A stretch of DNA of 64,000 nucleotides from Escherichia boydii (GTDB lineage Bacteria; Pseudomonadota; Gammaproteobacteria; Enterobacterales; Enterobacteriaceae), in the NCBI GenBank assembly GCA_041890495.1, contig CP169086.1, positions 2,976,001 to 3,040,000 on the forward strand, given 5' to 3'. Both the position numbers and the translations under genes were made by a program. Shown in pieces: positions 53,402 to 60,700 of the stretch (within the stretch, counting starts at the first letter, position 1; each line of letters begins with the position of its first letter). The notes below the pieces were generated by a model that worked only from the letters and a program-made list of their open reading frames with translations, had not been told where the DNA came from and did no database searches.

Positions 53402-53500
53402 TACAGATGCAAAAACAACTTTTGTTTAACATACAGATCCGCTAAAACAGTATCTGCATGGCAATTTTCGCCGCAATCTGTACTGGTTTTATAATCTGTA
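53402..53500. promoter_or_regulatory. Repeated ATCTGTA motifs between yjiS and yjiR
   Basis: TACAGAT occurs at 53402 and 53432, and its complement ATCTGTA at 53476 and 53494, with a variant ATCTGCA at 53452. Five copies in 99 bases between divergent genes suggest binding sites of the MocR-type protein YjiR. Confidence 0.65.
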
Positions 53501-53522
53501 TGGTGAAAACAAAGGATACAGC

Positions 53523-54941
53523 ATGACACGCTACCAACATCTGGCCAATCTTCTGGCTGAACGCATTGAGCAAGGGCTGTATCGAAGCGGCGAACGTCTG
53601 CCGTCGGTGCGCACGCTGAGTCAGGAGCACGGCGTGAGCATCAGCACCATACAGCAGGCCTACCAGATCCTCGAAAACCTCCAGCTGATCACGCCTCAGC
53701 CGCGCTCCGGCTATTTTGTCTCACCGCGCAAGGCCCAGCCGCCCGTCCCGGCGATGACGCGCCCGGTGCAGCGCCCCGTGGACGTCACCCAGTGGGATGA
53801 GGTGATGATGCTGCTGGACGCCCGCGCCGACAAAGAGATGATCTCCTTTGGCGGCGGTTCGCCGGACATTAACCAGCCGAGCCTGAAGCCCCTGTGGCGC
53901 GAGATGAGCCGTATCGCGCAGCATAACCCTGGCGAGATGCTGAGCTATGACGTGCTTGACGGGCGTCTGGAGCTGCGCGAGCAGATCGCGCGCCTGATGC
54001 TCGACGGCGGCTCCACCGTCTCGGCAAGCGACATTGTGATCACCAACGGCTGCCACGGCGCGCTGTCGATTGCCCTGCTCTCGGTGTGTAAACCGGGGGA
54101 TATCGTGGCGGTGGAATCGCCGTCATTTCACGGCACCATGCAGATGCTGCGCGGGTTTGACATCAAGGCGATTGAAATTCCCACCGACTCTGAAACCGGG
54201 ATCAGCATCGAAGCGTTAGAGCTGGCAATGGAGCAGTGGCCAATCAAGGCGGTGATCCTGGTGCCCAACTGCAATAACCCGCTCGGGTTTATCATGCCGG
54301 AGGCGCGGAAAAAGCAGGTGCTGGCCCTCGCCCAGCGGCACGATATCGTGATTGTCGAGGATGATATTTACGGCGAGCTGGCGGCAGAGTATCCGCGCCC
54401 GCGCACCATTCATTCAATGGATATCGACGGCCGCGTGATCCTCTGCAGCTCGTTTACCAAAACCGTGGCGCCGGGCCTGCGAGTCGGCTGGATTGTGCCG
54501 GGACGCTACTACGACCGGGTGATGCACATGAAATACGCCGCGGGCGGGTTTAACGTGCCGGGCACGCAGATGGCGGTGGCGGCGTTTATTCGCGACGGTC
54601 ATTACCATCGCCACGTGCGCCGTATGCGCCAGATTTATCAGCAGAATATGGAAACCTACACCTGCTGGGTGCGGCAGTATTTTCCGGCAGAGATTTGCGT
54701 CACGCGCCCGCAGGGCAGCTTCCTGCTGTGGATTGAGCTCCCGGAGAAGGTCGACATGGTGTGCGTCAGCAAGCAGCTGTGCCGGCTGAAGATCCAGGCC
54801 GCGGCCGGGTCGCTGTTTTCCGCATCAGGGAAGTACCGCAACTGCCTGCGGATCAACGTGGCGCTGCCGCCGACGGAGAAACATCGCGAGGCGTTGAAGA
54901 AGCTGGGGGAAGCGATTGTGATTGCGATGGAGGAGGGCTAG
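53523..54941 (+). CDS. yjiR: MocR-type regulator YjiR
   Basis: A 472-residue GntR/aminotransferase fusion. The winged helix is at residues about 3-70 (LANLLAERIEQGLYRSGERL and EHGVSISTIQQAYQIL), and the PLP domain has Lys in LCSSFTKTVAPGLRVGW and the phosphate segment NGCHGALS. It is the E. coli YjiR counterpart by position beside yjiS. Repeated ATCTGTA motifs occupy the divergent promoter and are probably its operators; one lies only 23 bases before its own start, suggesting autoregulation. Confidence 0.88.
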   Translation: MTRYQHLANLLAERIEQGLYRSGERLPSVRTLSQEHGVSISTIQQAYQILENLQLITPQPRSGYFVSPRKAQPPVPAMTRPVQRPVDVTQWDEVMMLLDARADKEMISFGGGSPDINQPSLKPLWREMSRIAQHNPGEMLSYDVLDGRLELREQIARLMLDGGSTVSASDIVITNGCHGALSIALLSVCKPGDIVAVESPSFHGTMQMLRGFDIKAIEIPTDSETGISIEALELAMEQWPIKAVILVPNCNNPLGFIMPEARKKQVLALAQRHDIVIVEDDIYGELAAEYPRPRTIHSMDIDGRVILCSSFTKTVAPGLRVGWIVPGRYYDRVMHMKYAAGGFNVPGTQMAVAAFIRDGHYHRHVRRMRQIYQQNMETYTCWVRQYFPAEICVTRPQGSFLLWIELPEKVDMVCVSKQLCRLKIQAAAGSLFSASGKYRNCLRINVALPPTEKHREALKKLGEAIVIAMEEG

Positions 54942-54952
54942 TGCGGCCTGAT

Positions 54953-54990
54953 GCCCTCACCCCGCCCCTCTCCCACAGGGAGAGGGAGAA
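54953..54990. repeat. GC-rich palindromic repeat, single copy
   Basis: GCCCTCACCCCGCCCCTCTC, then CCACAGGGAGAGGGAGAAA, from the same family as those near hpaA. It lies between the converging yjiR and roxA genes and may terminate both. Confidence 0.65.
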
Positions 54991-55002
54991 AAACGTGCAG
55001 CA

Positions 55003-56124
55003 CTACTCGTCGAAGTACCAGTATCCCTGGTTAATCAGCCCGGTGAGCTCTTCAACAAACGCCGGGTTTTTCAGCGCATCGCCCAGCTCGGCCTGGCCGA
55101 GTTCGGTGTAGCGGCACAGCGCATCCGCCGCCTTCGCGTCTACCGTCTCCAGCTGTTCGCTGTTAATGAAGAAGCTGCCGTTGATGTTCAGCACGCGCAG
55201 GCCGCTCAGGCGAGACAGCGTTTCGCCGCCCTGCAGCGCGTCCAGCACCTCTTCCGGCGCGTACGGCGGCTCGGCGGCGGCGATATCTAGCTCGTGGCGC
55301 GGAGTGGAGACAAAGCTGCCGAACCATTTTGTGAAATCATCCGGCTTGCTAATCATGTCGAACATCATCTGACGAATGCGATCGAGCTCGTACTGCTCCA
55401 CGCGGCCCGGGTGCTCGCGGCAGGTCAGATCCGGATCGCTATAGTGCTCGCCGCCCAGATCGTTTTCCAGCGCATAATCGGCGAAGCTGCTGATCAGATC
55501 GCGGCCGTTCGGCCCGCGAAAGCCGACGGAGTAGTTAAGCGCCGTTTCATGGGTAAAACCGTCGTGCGGGAATCCAGGCGGAATGTAGAGAATATCGCCC
55601 GGAGCCAGATCTTCGTCGATGATCGGCTCGAACGGATCCACATGCAGCAGCGCCGGATGCGGGCAGAACTGACGCATCGGCAGCTTGTCACCCACGCGCC
55701 AGCGGCGGCTGCCCATCCCCTGAATGATAAACACGTCGTACTGATCGATATGCGGACCCACGCCGCCGCCCGGCACGGAGAAGGAGATCATCAGATCGTC
55801 CAGACGCCAGTCCGGCAGAACGCGGAACGGACGCACCAGTTCCGCCGCGGGCATATGCCAGTGGTTCACCGCCTGCGCCAGCAGCGACCAGCCGGTTTCG
55901 CCCAGATCGTCAAAGTGCTCGAACGGACCATTGCTGGCCTGCCATTTGCCGTTGAAATGGCTGACCAGGCGGCTATCGACTTCCGGCTCCATCGCCAGCC
56001 CCGCCAGCTCGTCCGGGGTAATCGGGTCGACAAAATTCGGGAAGGCATTTTTCAGCACAACGGGTTGCTTTTGCCAGTATTTCTCAAGAAATTCCGGCCA
56101 GTTCAGGTTCAGTTGATACGCCAT
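55003..56124 (-). CDS. roxA: Ribosomal protein L16 arginine hydroxylase
   Basis: A 373-residue 2-oxoglutarate/iron-dependent oxygenase (YcfD/RoxA) that hydroxylates an Arg of ribosomal protein L16. The JmjC-type iron site is visible: HIDQYDVF (His-x-Asp) in GVGPHIDQYD, and a distal His in FPHDGFTHETALNYSVGF. The length equals the E. coli protein when started at MAYQLNLNW; an ATG three codons earlier is unlikely. In E. coli the gene lies elsewhere (ycfD), so its place here is a rearrangement relative to that genome. Confidence 0.94.
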   Translation of the reverse strand: MAYQLNLNWPEFLEKYWQKQPVVLKNAFPNFVDPITPDELAGLAMEPEVDSRLVSHFNGKWQASNGPFEHFDDLGETGWSLLAQAVNHWHMPAAELVRPFRVLPDWRLDDLMISFSVPGGGVGPHIDQYDVFIIQGMGSRRWRVGDKLPMRQFCPHPALLHVDPFEPIIDEDLAPGDILYIPPGFPHDGFTHETALNYSVGFRGPNGRDLISSFADYALENDLGGEHYSDPDLTCREHPGRVEQYELDRIRQMMFDMISKPDDFTKWFGSFVSTPRHELDIAAAEPPYAPEEVLDALQGGETLSRLSGLRVLNINGSFFINSEQLETVDAKAADALCRYTELGQAELGDALKNPAFVEELTGLINQGYWYFDE

Positions 56125-56208
56125 GGGTAGCACCAGTGAGAAGGGAAACAGGCGCGATTATAGGCAAGAAGGCTGAGTGGGAACTTGTCATGGGTCAAAC
56201 GAGGGCGC

Positions 56209-56241
56209 GTAGGTCGGGTAAGGCGAAGCCGCCGCCCGACA
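56209..56241. repeat. Single REP element
   Basis: GTAGGTCGGGTAAGGCGAAG and the following GCCGCCGCCCGACA form one REP hairpin between roxA and the ClpP-like gene. Confidence 0.75.
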
Positions 56242-56259
56242 CAAACACGCCGAGAAAAC

Positions 56260-56862
56260 TTAATCCAGCTTCAGCTCGTCATAGTGGGTAATCAGTTTAC
56301 CCACGATACCGTAGTCCAGCGCTTCCGCCGGGGACATCCAGAAGTTGCGGTCGGTGTCTTTTTTCACTTTTTCCAGCGGCTGTCCGGTGGCGTCGGCGAT
56401 CAGCTTGTTCACGCGATCCAGCATGCGGATGATCTCGCGCGCTTCGATCTCAATATCCGTCGCCTGACCGCGCACGCCGCCCAGCGGCTGGTGGATCATA
56501 AAGCGGGTATTTGGCAGCGAGTAGCGGTGCTCTTTTTTCGCGGCCAGGAAGATGGTGATCCCGGCGCTCGCCACCCAGCCGGTGCCGATCACGTGCACTT
56601 CCGGGCGAATGAATTTGATGAAGTCGTGGATGGTGTCGCCCGCTTCCACGTGGCCGCCCTGGCTGTTGATGTACAGCTTGATCGGATCGTTGCTGACGCT
56701 TTGCAGCAGGATCATCTGGGTGATCACTTTCTGCGCCAGCTCCTGGTTGATCTCACCGGAGATCACAATCGAACGAGACTCCAGCAGTTTTTGCTGCAGA
56801 GCGCCCGCGCCGTTTGACCCTTCCGCCTTTTCCTTGTCGCTTTCTTTCAGTGTGTAGTGCAT
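56260..56862 (-). CDS. ClpP paralog with Asn in place of catalytic Asp
   Basis: A 200-residue ClpP-family protein. The nucleophile S99 (GWVASAGITIF) and H124 (RFMIHQPLGG) are 25 residues apart, as in ClpP. The third triad position, 49 residues after the His, is N173 (KKDTDRNFW, codon AAC on the minus strand) where functional ClpP has Asp. The oligomer regions and the conserved GGVRGQATDIEIEA stretch are intact. No Clp ATPase or trigger-factor gene is adjacent, so this is not the main clpP locus. The Asp-to-Asn change is known from Listeria ClpP1, which is active only in mixed complexes with ClpP2; a similar role here is inference. Start: ATG with a GAGGAAA site. Confidence 0.86.
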   Translation of the reverse strand: MHYTLKESDKEKAEGSNGAGALQQKLLESRSIVISGEINQELAQKVITQMILLQSVSNDPIKLYINSQGGHVEAGDTIHDFIKFIRPEVHVIGTGWVASAGITIFLAAKKEHRYSLPNTRFMIHQPLGGVRGQATDIEIEAREIIRMLDRVNKLIADATGQPLEKVKKDTDRNFWMSPAEALDYGIVGKLITHYDELKLD

Positions 56863-57035
56863 TGTTATTTCCTCAGCTTGTCGCGCTCAAAACCAGAGTG
56901 TAGCCTGTTTTACCGATCAAAGTCCTCACGGACAGATCGCAATCCACAAAGCGGCGATCGCGGACCCGGACGGCAACCGGATAACGGCGTTTCGGTCCTT
57001 CACCGCCTCCGCCCCGGCTCGCTATACTTCATATG

Positions 57036-57059
57036 ATTATCATATTGTTAAATGATAAT
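57036..57059. promoter_or_regulatory. Perfect 8-bp inverted repeat upstream of response regulator
   Basis: ATTATCAT, eight bases, ATGATAAT lies in an AT-rich island within the 298-bp divergent gap between the ClpP-like and FixJ-like genes. GATAAT units recall Fur sites, but the orientation (outward) is not that of a Fur box. The rest of the gap shows a looser repeat, GCTGTTT (57118) with AAACAGC (57141). Confidence 0.4.
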
Positions 57060-57160
57060 TATAATTAATGTGTTAAGATGAAAGTCAGCATAAACAGTCC
57101 CTTACGACACTCCTGGGGCTGTTTGCATCCTCGACATGTAAAACAGCACCGGGGCGGTGA

Positions 57161-57778
57161 ATGGAACACATTGTGTATGTGGTTGATGACGATGACGCAG
57201 TCAGACAGTCCGTGATCGGGCTGCTGGATTCGGCGGACCTAAACGCCATCGGCTTTTCATCGGCAGAAGCGTTTCTTCAGCACCGCTTTGAAGAGCTCCC
57301 CTCGTGCGTCGTCCTGGATATGCAGATGCCCACCATCTCGGGTTTTGAGGTTGCAGATGCCCTCAAGGACAGCGGGCGCGAAATCCCGATTATCTTTCTC
57401 ACCGGCCACGGCACCATCCCGATGTCGGTGCGCGCCATAAAAGGCGGCGCTTACGAATTTCTTACCAAGCCCGTCGAATCCACCGCGCTTATCGACGCCA
57501 TTGAGTCCGCGCTGCAGCTGGCGGAAAACAACGCCGAGCGCAATAAAGAGCACTACGCCCTTAAGCAGCGCCATCTCTCCCTTACCCCGCGCGAACACGA
57601 GGTGCTCACGCTGGCGATAAGCGGCATGCTGAACAAGCAAATTGCCGCCGAGCTGGGCGTCAGCGAGATCACGGTGAAAGTACATCGCCGCCGCGTAATG
57701 GAGAAAATGCAGGTGCGCTCCGTGGCAGAGCTGGTCAGGGCCGTTGAGCGCCTGACCAAAAGCCAGCCTGCGGAGTAA
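57161..57778 (+). CDS. FixJ-like response regulator
   Basis: A 205-residue response regulator. The receiver domain (residues 4-118) has the acidic cluster VDDDD, phosphoacceptor D53 (VVLDMQMP) and K103 (FLTKPVE). The LuxR-type helix-turn-helix is at about 135-195 (LTPREHEVLTLAISGMLNKQ, then SEITVKVHRRRVMEKM). It converges with the giant histidine kinase gene, the two stops being three bases apart, and is probably its phosphorylation partner and the DNA-binding output of the system. Confidence 0.9.
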   Translation: MEHIVYVVDDDDAVRQSVIGLLDSADLNAIGFSSAEAFLQHRFEELPSCVVLDMQMPTISGFEVADALKDSGREIPIIFLTGHGTIPMSVRAIKGGAYEFLTKPVESTALIDAIESALQLAENNAERNKEHYALKQRHLSLTPREHEVLTLAISGMLNKQIAAELGVSEITVKVHRRRVMEKMQVRSVAELVRAVERLTKSQPAE

Positions 57779-57781
57779 CGT

Positions 57782-60700
57782 TTACCCTTCCTGCGCCGCC
57801 AGCGGCAGCGCAAAGGCAAACACCGTGCCGTAAGGCTCCCGGCGGCGCGCGCTCAGCTTTCCGCAGTGGCGCTCAATGATGCTGGCGCTGATGGTCAGCC
57901 CCATCCCCATTCCCTGCGCTTTGGTGGAATAGAACGAGTCGAAAATCTGCTCCAGCCGCTCGGGCTCAATGCCGCTTCCGGTATCGGCGATCTCAACGAT
58001 CGCTTTCCCGTCCGCGTTGCTGGTGCTCAGGGTGATGGTGCAGGCGCGATCCTTAACCTCGGCCATCGCCTCGACGGCGTTCATCACCAGGTTAAGCAGC
58101 ACCTGCTGGATCTGCACGCTATCGCCGGTGATAAAGCTGTCCTGCGCCTTCAACAGGTAATCAACGCTAATGTGTCGCTGCTCCAGCTCGCTACGGGAAA
58201 GCGCGATGATATGGTGGATCAGATAGTGCAGATCGATGCGCGAGAAGGTGGGATCCTGCTTGCGCGTCAGGGACTGGATGCTGCGAATGATCTCCCCCGC
58301 CCGCGCGCCTTCCGCGGCGATCTCTTCCAGCCCTTCCCGCACTTTATCCAGCCGCGCCGGCTCCCGGCTGAGCCAGCGCAGGCTCGCTCCGGCGTTAGAG
58401 ACGATCGACATCAGCGGCTGGTTGATCTCATGGGCGATGGAGGAGGTCAGCTGCCCGACGGTGGTGGCGCGGGACACCCTCGCCAGATCCGCCTGCGCGA
58501 CCCGCATGGCATCCTCCGCGGCGCGCTGGCTGGTGATGTCGGTGATGATGCCGTAGTACTCGTTCACCTCGCTGCCCACGCCTACCGGATCGCCAATCCC
58601 GAGGATATAGCGCGTTGAACCGTCGGTACGCTTAATCCGAAACTCCGCGCGCATGGAGAGCCCTTCGCGCACGCTCTGCGTGACGATGGCGCTGATGCGG
58701 GCGTAGTCGTCTTCATGAACGAAGGTCAAAAACTCCGCCATGGAGATCGTCTTTTGCTGTTCGGACAGGCCGAGGATGCGGGCGTACTCCTCCGAGACGA
58801 ACATCAGATCCTGCTCCAGCTCCCAGCGCCAGCTGCCGGTGTGGCTGATCTGCTCGCCCAGCATCAGCGAGGTCTGGCTGGCGCGCAGCTCTTTTTCCAC
58901 CCGACGGCGCTGGATGTTCTCCCCCAGCAGCTCGGCGTACAGCCGCGCCGTTTCCAGAGAGACCGCCGCCTGCGCGCCCAGCAGGCTCACCACGCGAGAA
59001 TGCTCGGCGGTGAAAACCTCCGGCATCAGGCGGTTTTCGAGGTAAAGCACGCCCACCAGCCGCGCCTGTTTGAACATCGGGACGCACATGACGGCCGCCC
59101 CTGAGGTCACCAGATAGGGATCCTGGCTGAAGGGGTGAAACTCCTCCGGCTTACCGGTGCGGATCTCCTGCCCGGTGCGGATCACCGCCGCCAGCACCGA
59201 CAGGGGCATGTCGGTCGCCGTCGGCACGTCTTTCAGGATCCGCACCCGCACGCCTTCGGTGCTGGTCCAGGCGCTGGCCTCGATCTCCGGGATCAGGTTA
59301 TCGCTCACGCGAAGCAGCAGGCCGCGCTGCGCCCCGGCGCGTTCAAGGAGGATCGTCATCAGGTTTTCGATTAAGCGCTCGAGATTGATCTCTTCCGACA
59401 GCGCGCGGGAGGCTTTAATGACGCTCTGCAGATCGCGGATGGTCTCGTTCTGGGCGAAAGCCACCGTGTCATAGGCGCTCGCCTGTCCGGAGGCCAGCAG
59501 ATGCGGGAAATCCTGCTCCAGCTGGCACACCTTTGCCTGCGCGCCCGCCCGGCCCCAGGCGGCAATTGCGCCGCGAAAGTGTGCGTCCGAGGCGGTTGGG
59601 TAGCCGCAGGCCAGCGCAAAGCGGCCCGCCAGCTCATGAGCCAGGGCGTTAATCGGATTAAACCCGCCCTCGCGGGAGAGCCGGACCGCCTTCTCATACT
59701 GCTCAAGCGCGATGCTGTTCATCCCGTCCAGACGCACGATTTCGGCGTAGATCAGCGCCTCTTTATCCGCGAACGTGCCGGGATTAATGCGCGCCCAGAG
59801 GGCGATTTTGTCGTAGTGGGCGTGAATGCTGCGGCGGTGGTTCGCCGAGAAGGTCTCCGGCGTCAGCTGCCGGGAGAGCGCCAGCGCGCTGTAGAGATGG
59901 TAATCCAGCAGATGGATGTGCCCGGGTGCAGACCACGCGTACCACCCCGCCATCTCCAGATCCGCCTGCGCGTCGGCATACTCGCCGCAGGTAAAGTGGG
60001 CCATGCCGCGGTAGAGCCAGTACCAGAACAGCATGGTGGAGGTCTGCTCCGGCGCCTGCTCCGGCGACGCGGGCAGCAGCGCCTCCGGCAGCACCTGCGA
60101 CGCGGTCCAGGTGCCGATAACCGGCGTGCGCAGGAACTCAACGTAGCCGCGCTGGACCATCAAAATGGTTTCAACGTCCTGGAAGTGGGTTTTACGCACA
60201 AACGCCAGGCCGCGATCGATGCTGGTCAGCACCCCGTCCAGGTGATCGCCCCGCGAGAGAAAATTAATGACCTGGTGGCAGGCCGCAAAGCAGGCCATCG
60301 TCATATCCCCGTGAGTCACCGCCGAGGTAAAGCAGGCCTTCGCGCACTCGATGGTAAACGATAAAGGCTGGGTCCAGACGCTGAGCTGGTCGAGCGGCAG
60401 CAGGGTTTTGGCTTCGAACGCGTCGTAGCCGTGGCGATTGACCAGCTCGCGGGCCAGGGTGCCGTACCGGAACCCGAGGCGATACTCGGCGTAGCGGTGG
60501 CCCATCAGCACGCCAAACCAGGCCATCGCCGTGGTGGAGGCGCCGGTAATGCCGTGGTCGAGGGTCAGGTGCATCATGCGGCAAAGCAGCAAAAAGTGCA
60601 GGCGCGGACAGATGAAGCTGGCGCAAATGCTGGCGCTGTAGAGCAGGTTCATCACCGCTTCGGTTTCCGGGTTATCCATCCGCGAGAGCGGGGCAAACAG

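Noticed and set aside
53241..53432. 63-codon minus-strand frame over yjiS
   Set aside because: It is in the wrong frame; the true gene is the 53-residue DUF1127 frame at 53185-53346, with a good ribosome site.
57036..57059. Fur box
   Set aside because: The GATAAT-like units point outward, unlike the Fur arrangement, and no iron-related gene is adjacent; kept only as an unassigned palindrome.
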